Shown here: one piece after another, positions 1 through 6,153 of the stretch
How positions within the stretch are numbered: position 1 is the first letter of the stretch
Layout: every line of letters begins with the position of its first letter
NCBI GenBank assembly: GCA_937888925.1
Contig: CALARM010001201.1
Span: 1-6,872 of the forward strand
DNA: 6,872 nucleotides
Direction of reading: 5' to 3'
From: an uncultured Synergistia bacterium
Lineage (GTDB): Bacteria; Eremiobacterota; SpSt-956; JAKJGF01
The notes under the pieces: model-generated
Databases searched by the model: none
Seen by the model: the letters and a program-made list of their open reading frames with translations, nothing else
What the model was told of the DNA's origin: nothing
Made by a program: the position numbers and the translations under genes

Positions 1-131
1 GACTCGGTATGGGAGGAGAAGGACATACTACTTTTACAATAGCCTCTCCTACAGGAGAAGGACTTACTTCTGCAAGAACCTTTACAAGACAGAGACGGTG
101 TACTCTGGTAGATTATTTTAGAATTATTTAA
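1..131 (+). CDS. CoA-acylating aldehyde dehydrogenase, C-terminal end (PduP/EutE type)
   Basis: Only the last 42 codons are inside the window; the first whole codon is at position 3 and the stop is TAA at 129-131. The tail reads G-M-G-G-E-G-H, then [20 protein letters not shown], then L-V-D-Y-F-R-I. This is the typical C-terminus of BMC-associated CoA-dependent aldehyde dehydrogenases of the PduP/EutE group, which convert an aldehyde, CoA and NAD+ to acyl-CoA and NADH in the microcompartment lumen. The catalytic Cys and the N-terminal encapsulation peptide lie upstream and cannot be checked. The downstream pduS and pduT genes fit this reading. I cannot tell which aldehyde (acetaldehyde, propionaldehyde, lactaldehyde) is the substrate, so no symbol is given. 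The family assignment is firm despite the short length because the motif is so characteristic. Confidence 0.86.
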   Translation, partial: LGMGGEGHTTFTIASPTGEGLTSARTFTRQRRCTLVDYFRII

Positions 132-133
132 TA

Positions 134-196
134 CGTGAAGCGTAATGCGTAATGCGTGATGCGTGATTAATTACGCATTACGCATCACGCATCACG
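134..196. repeat. Heptanucleotide repeat array forming a long inverted repeat
   Basis: The left part holds five 7-base units of the form CGTRATG (134-140 CGTGAAG, 141-147 CGTAATG, 148-154 CGTAATG, 155-161 CGTGATG, 162-168 CGTGATT). The right part holds three units of the inverse form CGCATYA (174-194), followed by CG. Folding about the 168/169 midpoint pairs 141-168 with 169-196. By hand I count 24 Watson-Crick pairs, 2 G-T wobbles and 2 A-C mismatches over 28 positions. The array starts three bases after the upstream stop codon and ends just before the ribosome binding site of pduS. No T-run follows it, so it does not look like an intrinsic terminator. It resembles the short tandem heptad repeats scattered between genes in some bacteria. 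A role in mRNA stability or processing is possible but is inference. Confidence 0.85.
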
Positions 197-201
197 ACTT
201 T

Positions 202-210
202 AAAGGTGAG
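202..210 (+). promoter_or_regulatory. Ribosome binding site supporting a TTG start of pduS
   Basis: AAAGGTGAG lies five bases before TTG at 216-218. No in-frame ATG lies near the expected N-terminus, and the family-typical N-terminal region begins directly after this codon, so the purine-rich site decides the start. Confidence 0.75.
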
Positions 211-215
211 ATCTT

Positions 216-1550
216 TTGTATACTCCAGAAGAAATAAAAAAATCAGTAAGAGAAGCAGGTATTGTCGGAGCCGGAGGGGCAGGTTTCCCGACCTATGTAA
301 AATATAATGGACATGTTGATACTGTAATAGTTAATGCCGCAGAATGCGAACCGCTCCTCAGAGTTGATCAGCAACTGGCTGCCAGAGAATCTAAAAAACT
401 CCTCGAAGGACTTGAGCTTGCATGTATTGCTACAGGTGCTTCAAGAGGTATTGTAGGGATTAAAGGAAAATATAAAAAAGCTATTTCCTCTATCGAAAAT
501 GTACTGAAAACCGTTAGTTTCTCTGTTCCTATAACAGTTCACCTGCTGAAAAACTATTATCCTGCCGGTGATGAACATGTTCTGGTTTATGATGTTACGG
601 GAAGAATAGTCCCCGAAGGCGGTATCCCCCTTGAAGTCGGAGTTGTTGTAAATAATGTAAATACCCTCCTTAATGTAGCAGATTCCTTAAAAGGATTGCC
701 TGTAACAGACAGACCTCTTACCATTACGGGAGAAGTTCAAAAACCTGTTACAGTCAGACTGCCTGTAGGAACTTCCATAAGAGAGGCTATAGCTGTTGCA
801 GGAGGGGCGACAGTGAAAGATTTTGTTGTAGTCTCAGGGGGCCCTATGATGGGAAAGGTCGCAGAAGATATTGACGGGCCTGTTACCAAAACTACGAGTG
901 GTCTTATAGTGCTTTCGTCTGACCATAAATTTGCCCTTCATATGTCGGAAAGGCAGAAAACCGTAAGGAGACTGGCTGCGGAAGTCTGCTGCTCCTGCAG
1001 AGTCTGTACAGATATGTGTCCGAGACATATGCTCGGCCATTGTCTTAAACCTCATAAGGTTATGAGGAGTATATTTTTAGGTAAACCTGTTATTGAACAT
1101 ACACAGGCTTTTCTGTGTGTCGAATGTTCTGTCTGTGAAATAGCATGCTTTATGGGTCTTTCACCTAAAAAAGTTTTTATGGAACTGAAACAGGATATGT
1201 TCAGAAGAGGAATAAAAAATCCTCACAGAAAAAAAGACCTGTCTCCGGATAATCTCAGGGAAGAACACAAGTTACCTGTAAAGAGAATATTGTCTCAACT
1301 GGATCTCTTAAGACTTGAACATGATGCTCCTTTCTCTGATTTAACTTATACCCCTTCAAAGGTTATCATACCGTTAAAACAACATATAGGAGCACCTTCG
1401 CTGCCGGTAGTGAAGACAGGGGATAAGGTCTCCAGGGGAGACGTAATTGCGGAAATTCCGGAAGGTTCTATCGGTTCCCGCTATCATGCCAGTATATCGG
1501 GAGTCGTTACGGAAATTACAAAAAATTCAATTATTATAAAAGAAAGGTAG
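216..1550 (+). CDS. pduS: PduS-like RnfC-family flavin/iron-sulfur protein (cobalamin or NADH:electron-carrier reductase)
   Basis: A 444-residue protein, close to the roughly 450 aa usual for PduS, with a TTG start and a good ribosome binding site. The N-terminal RnfC/Nqo1-like nucleotide and flavin region shows GAGGAGFPTY (18-27), N-A-A-E-C-E-P (40-46) and YPAGDEH (115-121). An SLBB-like segment follows at about 165-215. Two [4Fe-4S] motifs of the form CxxCxxCxxxC come next: C258, C261, C264, C268-Pro and C301, C304, C307, C311. The C-terminus (about 380-444) looks like a barrel-sandwich (lipoyl-like) domain with V-K-T-G-D-K-V-S-R-G. In the Pdu system this protein reduces cobalamin and binds the shell protein PduT, which is encoded next here. 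No B12 enzyme is visible in the window, so a wider role in reoxidising lumenal NADH is equally plausible. Family assignment is secure; the exact electron acceptor is unknown. Confidence 0.93.
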   Translation: MYTPEEIKKSVREAGIVGAGGAGFPTYVKYNGHVDTVIVNAAECEPLLRVDQQLAARESKKLLEGLELACIATGASRGIVGIKGKYKKAISSIENVLKTVSFSVPITVHLLKNYYPAGDEHVLVYDVTGRIVPEGGIPLEVGVVVNNVNTLLNVADSLKGLPVTDRPLTITGEVQKPVTVRLPVGTSIREAIAVAGGATVKDFVVVSGGPMMGKVAEDIDGPVTKTTSGLIVLSSDHKFALHMSERQKTVRRLAAEVCCSCRVCTDMCPRHMLGHCLKPHKVMRSIFLGKPVIEHTQAFLCVECSVCEIACFMGLSPKKVFMELKQDMFRRGIKNPHRKKDLSPDNLREEHKLPVKRILSQLDLLRLEHDAPFSDLTYTPSKVIIPLKQHIGAPSLPVVKTGDKVSRGDVIAEIPEGSIGSRYHASISGVVTEITKNSIIIKER

Positions 1551-1565
1551 CTTCTCGACAAGGAT

Positions 1566-1578
1566 CAGGTATTACCTG
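1566..1578. repeat. Short perfect palindrome between pduS and pduT
   Basis: CAGGTATTACCTG has two 6-base arms around a single central T. It lies 15 bases after the pduS stop and directly before the second heptad array. It is not followed by a T-run, so it is not a typical terminator. It could be a small hairpin, a protein site or chance. Confidence 0.35.
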
Positions 1579-1579
1579 C

Positions 1580-1632
1580 CACGCGTCACGCTTTACGCGT
1601 CACGCGTCACGATTGAAAGCTGAAAACTAAAA
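1580..1632. repeat. Second heptanucleotide array, in phase up to the pduT start codon
   Basis: The stretch divides into 7-base units: CACGCGT, CACGCTT, TACGCGT, CACGCGT, CACGATT, then GAAAGCT, GAAAACT and AAAAATG. The last three bases of that final unit are the pduT ATG. The first five units are the same family as the CGCATCA units at 174-194, with G in place of A. The A-rich units form a second family that keeps the same 7-base phase. The array occupies most of the 82-base gap between pduS and pduT, including the place where a Shine-Dalgarno sequence would normally lie; none is seen there. Confidence 0.75.
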
Positions 1633-2184
1633 ATGAATAATGCAATAGGAATTATAGAATTTAACAGTGTGGCAAGAGGAATTAACGCATGGGATACCAT
1701 GATGAAGGCAGCTACAGTGAATATGGTTGTTTCTGCACCTGTGTGTCCGGGAAAATATGTGATTATTATCTCCGGAGACGTGGGAGCAGTGGAAACTTCG
1801 GTTAATGCAGGACGTGAGATAGCAGGACGTTTCTGGATTAACAGTACTGTTATTCCCAGTATTCACCGTGAAGTAATTCCTGCCATGTCGGCTACTGTGG
1901 AAGTCCCGGAAATACAGTCACTGGGAGTTATTGAAACCTATTCGATAGTGTCTGCCATAACAGCGGCAGATGCGGCGGTAAAGGCTGCTACGGTAAAATT
2001 AATAGAAATAAGAATAGCCAGGGGACTCGGCGGGAAAGGGTTTGTATTCCTTACAGGTGATGTGGGAGCTGTTCAATCTGCAGTAAAGGCAGCCCTTGAG
2101 AGTGCAACAGGTGAAGATCTGATTGCCGAAAGTGTCGTAATTCCATATCCCCATCATAGTATAAGGGAAAGATTGTGGAGTTAA
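1633..2184 (+). CDS. pduT: Tandem BMC-domain shell protein with a [4Fe-4S] cysteine (PduT)
   Basis: This 183-residue protein has two consecutive BMC domains (about 3-85 and 96-178) and forms trimeric pseudohexameric tiles of the microcompartment shell. Length and order match PduT of the propanediol system (184 aa). The first-domain pore loop reads VSAPVCPGKY with the cysteine at residue 38. In known PduT, Cys38 from each of three subunits ligates a [4Fe-4S] cluster on the threefold axis. The second domain carries G-V-I-E-T (98-102), ARGLGGKG (129-136) and G-D-V-G-A-V (142-147). The gene lies directly after pduS, whose product binds PduT in the Pdu system, so the pair likely moves electrons across the shell. 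The ATG start fits the family N-terminus (A-I-G-I-I-E), but no clear ribosome binding site precedes it because the heptad array runs up to the start. Confidence 0.94.
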   Translation: MNNAIGIIEFNSVARGINAWDTMMKAATVNMVVSAPVCPGKYVIIISGDVGAVETSVNAGREIAGRFWINSTVIPSIHREVIPAMSATVEVPEIQSLGVIETYSIVSAITAADAAVKAATVKLIEIRIARGLGGKGFVFLTGDVGAVQSAVKAALESATGEDLIAESVVIPYPHHSIRERLWS

Positions 2185-2193
2185 ATCACTCCA
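2176..2193. terminator. Possible bidirectional terminator hairpin at convergent gene ends
   Basis: TGGAGT (2176-2181) pairs perfectly with ACTCCA (2188-2193) around a 6-base loop. The loop holds the TAA stop of pduT (2182-2184) and the TGA stop of the opposing gene (2186-2188 on the - strand), so both genes end inside the hairpin. A short T-rich run follows on the + strand (TTTCT) and a weaker one, TCTTT, on the - strand. The stem is short, so termination strength is uncertain. Confidence 0.45.
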
Positions 2194-4618
2194 TTTCTAT
2201 ACATGAAACCTTTCGAACTTTAAAATTGGTTCTTTCAATATTCAGAATATGTTCCATATAATTGCTGTTCTGGATTAAATATATTTCTCCTTCCTGAGAG
2301 CCTGCGTCTATGGGGCTTACATTTTGATAATTGGAACCATAATCACTGGAAAAACTGTTTAAAGCAACTGAAGTTGAATTGAGAACTGCGTTATAGTAAC
2401 GTATATCACTGGTATTGAATTCCCCCTGAATAAGTGATGAAATGGTATTCAGTATTGATGTAGATATACCTGTTGTAGCAGTAATGTCAATATCGTTTGG
2501 ATCTACAATTACTGCATTCCCTGAACCGGATGAAGGTACCAGAATTTTTGACAATTCGGGAATTTCTATCTGCTGGTTTTTATTGTGACGCATCTGTATA
2601 GCCACATCCAGAATAGTACTGTTCCCATTTGTAGAATCCCAGCCCGTTACAGTAATATAACCTTTGTGTGATTTCGTTTCCGCTTTAATCCCGTTGCCTT
2701 CGTAATCATTCGTACCGGAATTATAATTACCGATTATTATTTCGTCACTGTTATTGAGTCTGTATCCCGGAGGGTAATGCATTATCTCTCTTGTACCGAT
2801 GGGATTTCCTGCAGTTCCCGATGCAAGGAGACTGTCTGATTTCATAGGCCTTATATTCAAATCATCTCCTGCATAATAAAAACCTTTATTATTTGAATCT
2901 ACGAAATTATTTGAAAGCTCTACATCAAGGTCATCTCTGCTTATACAGGTTATTTGATTGCTGTTTTTCCCGAAAAGACAGGCTATTTTCCCGTCTGCTA
3001 TAATCCTTCCTGTTCCTATAATTTCAACGCCAAGGATTAAATGGGATCTGGAGTATATATTGTGACCGTTGAGATCCAGTTTAATATAATTTATTTCCTG
3101 AGCGTAGGGACTGTTTGTACCTCCGTCACTTATAGATGAATGAGAACTGGTAGATTTTGCATCTATATGAGTATATCCATCTATATATTTTTTACCTGTA
3201 TTCGGATCAGTTTTATATATGGGATTCTCTTCAGGAGGATAATAAGTAAGATCCATTGTGTATGTATAGATATAGGCATATTTATACATTTTGAAGAGAT
3301 CTGATGAACCGTCACGGAATATTCTGAATATATTATTACCTCCAGGGCTGTTTGCCTTTGATGTGAATGTTGAATCATATAAATACTGGCTTCTATCTCC
3401 ATCATCTATGCCGGCATTACCAATAAAAATATCAGAATTAAGTTTAATAACACCTCTTGTTAATGGATTGCTCATTTGAGATGTATCAAAAGCAGCTACT
3501 GTTTCAAACCCTGTACCACCGCCGTCTATTACAAACTTGCTATATTCAGGATTACTGTATTTTGTAATATTGCCGGAACCATTTTTACTGATAGGAGGCC
3601 CGTTTGTAGTGGTGTCATTTGCTGCGTCAGCTATCAAGTTACCCTGAAGCTGACTCAGGAGATTACTTTCTTCTGAACTTAAAGGTGAAGGAGGAGGGTT
3701 GGGAGGCGGAGGAGGCATTTCCCGGATGGTTACCATACCCGGATTTATCTGAGTATATGCTCCATATTGATGATTACTGGCATTATCTAATATCTCAGAT
3801 ACGTCAATCTTACTGAGATATAATTCCGGAATACATCTTTCCTTGGAGCTTGTGTTATTATCCAGTTTGCCGGGAGCAATACTTATAGGGCCTTTACCAA
3901 GCAATATTCCGTTATTGCAGGATATTTTCTTTACGCCTCCATCTGCTCTTATACTGAATTGATCCGTATCATCACCGGCCCAGGAAGAATATATGTCACC
4001 CTGGTCTCCTGTTGAATTATCTCCTTTTATATTATAGGTACCTTCTACAAATACAAGTGAAGATTCTGAATTTATTGCATAGGGATAAAAATCGGAACGG
4101 GTTAAAAAGGCTTTTACTACCTTTACTGAATTGCCACATTTCCCTATGGATATAATTTTTGCACTATAGGGAGGCACATCTCCTGCAGCAGATGTGTTAA
4201 ATAGGTTATTTACAGAGTGATATTTTGAATATGAACTGTATGAACTTAAAGATGTTGAAGAAGGATTGTACGAATTACCGAAGGTTATAAAAAATTCTGA
4301 TTCTGTTAAACCTGCATATGCTCCTGCCTTTGTATCTACTTTGTATCCCGGAAGATAATCAGGCACAGGAATAGATGACGATGAAGGAATAAAATCCAGA
4401 TCTTTAACACCCCAGTCCGGTTCTCTGTTCAATTTGCATATAGCATAATCAATACCTGCATAGGCAGAAATTAATGCTCTGGTCCTGGTTTCACTGGTAC
4501 CTACAAGAGATAAAAAATTGCTGCTCATAGTTATCATGGATACAGACATAAGTATGAGCACCATTAAAAGTAACAGTAAACTTATAAGCACAATAGCTTT
4601 CATATTTTTTTTTCTCAT
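2186..4618 (-). CDS. Very large PilX/GspK-like minor pilin or pseudopilin (810 aa)
   Basis: This is the last gene of the - strand operon. The start chosen is ATG at 4618, because AGGAGGTG (4635-4628) precedes it by nine bases, whereas the in-frame GTG at 4630-4628 lies within that site. The N-terminus is a short basic leader (M-R-K-K-N-M-K) and one hydrophobic helix (about 7-31). It is followed by S-E-T-R-T-R-A-L-I-S-A-Y-A-G-I-D-Y-A, the pattern seen after the helix in PilX/GspK-type proteins. There is no Gly-Phe cleavage site and no Glu at position 5. The body is rich in Ser, Asn, Gly and Tyr. A proline-rich linker lies at 302-312, and a stretch at about 530-590 (G-T-G-R-I-I-A-D-G, then Y-Y-A-G-D-D-L-N-I) resembles repeated beta-strand rungs. 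Known PilX and GspK are far shorter (about 170-330 aa). It follows PilV- and PilW-like genes, as PilX or GspK does. Likely role: tip or minor component of a surface filament or secretion pseudopilus; the exterior domain is unrecognised. Confidence 0.78.
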   Translation of the reverse strand: MRKKNMKAIVLISLLLLLMVLILMSVSMITMSSNFLSLVGTSETRTRALISAYAGIDYAICKLNREPDWGVKDLDFIPSSSSIPVPDYLPGYKVDTKAGAYAGLTESEFFITFGNSYNPSSTSLSSYSSYSKYHSVNNLFNTSAAGDVPPYSAKIISIGKCGNSVKVVKAFLTRSDFYPYAINSESSLVFVEGTYNIKGDNSTGDQGDIYSSWAGDDTDQFSIRADGGVKKISCNNGILLGKGPISIAPGKLDNNTSSKERCIPELYLSKIDVSEILDNASNHQYGAYTQINPGMVTIREMPPPPPNPPPSPLSSEESNLLSQLQGNLIADAANDTTTNGPPISKNGSGNITKYSNPEYSKFVIDGGGTGFETVAAFDTSQMSNPLTRGVIKLNSDIFIGNAGIDDGDRSQYLYDSTFTSKANSPGGNNIFRIFRDGSSDLFKMYKYAYIYTYTMDLTYYPPEENPIYKTDPNTGKKYIDGYTHIDAKSTSSHSSISDGGTNSPYAQEINYIKLDLNGHNIYSRSHLILGVEIIGTGRIIADGKIACLFGKNSNQITCISRDDLDVELSNNFVDSNNKGFYYAGDDLNIRPMKSDSLLASGTAGNPIGTREIMHYPPGYRLNNSDEIIIGNYNSGTNDYEGNGIKAETKSHKGYITVTGWDSTNGNSTILDVAIQMRHNKNQQIEIPELSKILVPSSGSGNAVIVDPNDIDITATTGISTSILNTISSLIQGEFNTSDIRYYNAVLNSTSVALNSFSSDYGSNYQNVSPIDAGSQEGEIYLIQNSNYMEHILNIERTNFKVRKVSCIEME

Positions 4619-4627
4619 TAAAACATA

Positions 4628-4635
4628 CACCTCCT
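4628..4635 (-). promoter_or_regulatory. Strong ribosome binding site of the PilX-like gene, with a two-codon mini-ORF
   Basis: On the - strand AGGAGGTG begins two bases after the stop codon of the upstream PilW-like gene. Between it and the chosen start is ATG-TTT-TAA (4626-4618), whose stop overlaps the gene's ATG as TAATG. The site favours the ATG at 4618 over the in-frame GTG at 4630. Confidence 0.7.
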
Positions 4636-4637
4636 GA

Positions 4638-5306
4638 TTAATTTTCCGGTATTACAGATGCTTTTAATTCTATTATTTCTGTTACGTTTTTATTGTCAAA
4701 CATAACAGACTTTTGCTTTGAAATATTGGCTTTAAATTTAATTTTTATGATCAGGCCTGTACCTAACTGTTCAAAATCTATTTCATATATCTCTTTTCCT
4801 ATTACCCTGAGATTTGTATCAGATATGTTTGAATCTCCAAGATAGGCAGAAGAAATAGCAGCCAGAGGCTGTGGAGTGGAGTTTTTAGGATTTCTGGCAG
4901 TTGTTCTGCAGTAGAGTGTTCTCTTTAGAGCTCCCGGTTCTTTTGCTACGGAAGGATATATGTAATAATACATATATTTCTGCCACAGAGGCTTCCCATT
5001 TTTAGGTTCAATATCAATAGAACCATCATCTTTAAAAGGACTTTCGAAAACTATATATTCATTTAACGAGTCAGGATTTCCGTCATTGTCTATTTTCGTA
5101 CTTATCCAGTTGGAATACCTGAAATCTCTTGTTATATAGGTCAATATAACCTTTGCTCTGCTGTAAAAATCTGTTTTTACCTCCCCTAACTGCCAGGTTT
5201 TAAACCCTATGTCTATTGCCGAATAGACACCGGCCATAATGAGAGAAAAAATAACAATAGATATTATTACTTCCGATAACGTATGAGCACATGTATTTTT
5301 TAACAT
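4638..5306 (-). CDS. PilW/GspJ-like minor prepilin
   Basis: A 222-residue protein with a type IV prepilin N-terminus at 7-30: A-H-T-L-S-E-V followed by a hydrophobic helix. Glu12 would be the conserved Glu5 of the mature form. The residue before the expected cleavage point is Ala7 rather than the usual Gly, and the first mature residue would be His rather than Phe or Met, both atypical. After the helix, D-F-Y-S-R-A-K-V-I-L-T-Y-I-T-R-D-F-R-Y-S (46-65) is the heptad-like amphipathic pattern typical of GspJ/PilW. The gene starts two bases after the stop of the PilV-like gene, with a weak GAAAGG site inside that gene's end, which suggests translational coupling. The downstream PilX-like gene starts 19 bases after its stop. 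Likely role: minor pilin or pseudopilin in a tip complex in the cell envelope. PilW and GspJ cannot be separated from sequence alone. Confidence 0.8.
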   Translation of the reverse strand: MLKNTCAHTLSEVIISIVIFSLIMAGVYSAIDIGFKTWQLGEVKTDFYSRAKVILTYITRDFRYSNWISTKIDNDGNPDSLNEYIVFESPFKDDGSIDIEPKNGKPLWQKYMYYYIYPSVAKEPGALKRTLYCRTTARNPKNSTPQPLAAISSAYLGDSNISDTNLRVIGKEIYEIDFEQLGTGLIIKIKFKANISKQKSVMFDNKNVTEIIELKASVIPEN

Positions 5307-5308
5307 TT

Positions 5309-5857
5309 TTAATAGGCCTTTCTTGCCAGAAAAGTATCTACTTTCAGATTTCTTTTCTTTCCCTGAAGACTATCAAGCCATTTTACTTCTACTGTAACTT
5401 TTTTTAAATCTTCTATTGCTGTAGCACCTTCATAATAGTTTTTTATTTCTATTGTAAATTCATACTCACCTTTAGTGCCTTCTTTACCTGTTATAATTTT
5501 TTCTGAAAACTCTGTTGTGTTCCAGCTTAAATATTTTTCCCCCAGATCTGCAGGGGGAGGGTCGTATCCTTCTATGTGCTGATAGAGTTCTTTAATATCA
5601 ATTCCGCCTGTTTTCCCGAGATCAACACTCTTAACTTCATCAATTTTTTTACCTATTATATACATGGCAGTTCCCCCTGTCTGCCCTCTTTTTATTCCCA
5701 TTAATGCCTTGAAAAATACACTGCATACTATAACCAGTACGAGACCTAATAATGCCACAGCCAGGACTATTTCTGTCAGGCTGAAGCCTTTTCTGCTGCT
5801 GTTATTACATGTTCTTTTAGTAATAAATTTACCGCCTTTTATTATGGAGTATGACAT
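5309..5857 (-). CDS. PilV/GspI-like type IV prepilin
   Basis: A 182-residue protein and the first gene of the pilin-like operon. The start chosen is ATG at 5857, because AGGAG precedes it by six bases. An in-frame ATG at 5926 would add 23 residues but has no such site and lies close to the predicted transcription start. The class III leader ends with S-R-K-G (21-24), followed by FSLTEIVLAVALLGL, so cleavage is expected after Gly24, with Glu29 as the conserved mature Glu5. The hydrophobic helix spans about 25-48. The C-terminal part has V-T-V-E-V-K-W (154-160) and a terminal beta region, as in GspI/PilV minor pilins. The 24-residue leader is longer than in many prepilins but basic as expected. 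The order V-W-X (or I-J-K) with the next two genes supports a minor pilin or pseudopilin tip complex. Confidence 0.85.
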   Translation of the reverse strand: MSYSIIKGGKFITKRTCNNSSRKGFSLTEIVLAVALLGLVLVIVCSVFFKALMGIKRGQTGGTAMYIIGKKIDEVKSVDLGKTGGIDIKELYQHIEGYDPPPADLGEKYLSWNTTEFSEKIITGKEGTKGEYEFTIEIKNYYEGATAIEDLKKVTVEVKWLDSLQGKKRNLKVDTFLARKAY

Positions 5858-5863
5858 GAAAAT

Positions 5864-5868
5864 CTCCT
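5864..5868 (-). promoter_or_regulatory. Ribosome binding site deciding the PilV-like start
   Basis: AGGAG on the - strand lies six bases before ATG at 5857, which argues against the longer in-frame start at 5926. Confidence 0.75.
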
Positions 5869-5936
5869 GAAAGTAAAATAAAACTTCTTTCTCTGGAAAT
5901 ATAAGTATTTTCCTGTTAGTCGTCATCTAATATTTC

Positions 5937-5965
5937 ATTATTGAATGTATAAAACAGCCTGTAAA
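5937..5965 (-). promoter_or_regulatory. Candidate sigma70-type promoter of the pilin-like operon
   Basis: On the - strand TTTACA (5965-5960) and AATAAT (5942-5937) are separated by 17 bases; each differs from consensus by one base. The expected transcript would start near 5930 and leave a leader of about 70 bases before the PilV-like ATG. AT-rich DNA makes chance matches common, so this is a prediction only. Confidence 0.38.
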
Positions 5966-6114
5966 ATAGAATTTAATGACTATTTTTATGTACTTCCCAT
6001 AAAATAACTTATTATATTATCTTTAATTTTAACATATTTTTTTAATATTATCTATATAAAATTTAATCTTATTGTATTTTTCTTATATTAAATTTAAGGG
6101 GAAGGGAAAAAGAA

Positions 6115-6135
6115 GTATATATAGAATGTATATAC
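6115..6135. promoter_or_regulatory. Operator-like dyad upstream of the BMC-H gene
   Basis: GTATATA (6115-6121) and TATATAC (6129-6135) are perfect inverted repeats separated by seven bases, a 21-base dyad that could bind a dimeric regulator. It lies about 65 bases before the BMC-H start. Alternating T and A makes such palindromes easy to obtain by chance in AT-rich DNA. Confidence 0.3.
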
Positions 6136-6153
6136 CCTGATTGAAGTTATCTG

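Noticed and set aside
141..196. Inverted repeat as an intrinsic terminator after the aldehyde dehydrogenase gene
   Set aside because: The stem is long but no T-run follows; the sequence goes straight into ACTTTAAAGGTGAG, the pduS ribosome binding site.
834..1055. Minus-strand reading frame inside pduS
   Set aside because: It lies fully within a well-supported gene, has no ribosome binding site or family features, and is best read as a shadow.
134..1614. CRISPR array
   Set aside because: The repeats are 7 bases, directly tandem and without spacers.
1627..1866. Minus-strand reading frame opposite pduT
   Set aside because: Its Cys/His/Ser-rich translation is the complement of conserved BMC-domain codons and matches nothing I recognise.
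3291..3816. Plus-strand and alternate-frame short reading frames opposite the PilX-like gene
   Set aside because: They are overlapping short frames antisense to a long continuous gene, without starts supported by ribosome binding sites.
4619..4630. GTG start for the PilX-like gene at 4630
   Set aside because: The codon lies within AGGAGGTG, the ribosome binding site for the ATG at 4618.
5664..5870. Plus-strand reading frame opposite the PilV-like gene
   Set aside because: Its hydrophobic translation arises from the complement of the prepilin helix codons.
5858..5926. N-terminal extension of the PilV-like gene from ATG at 5926
   Set aside because: No ribosome binding site precedes 5926. AGGAG is ideally placed before 5857, and the longer form would give a 47-residue leader.
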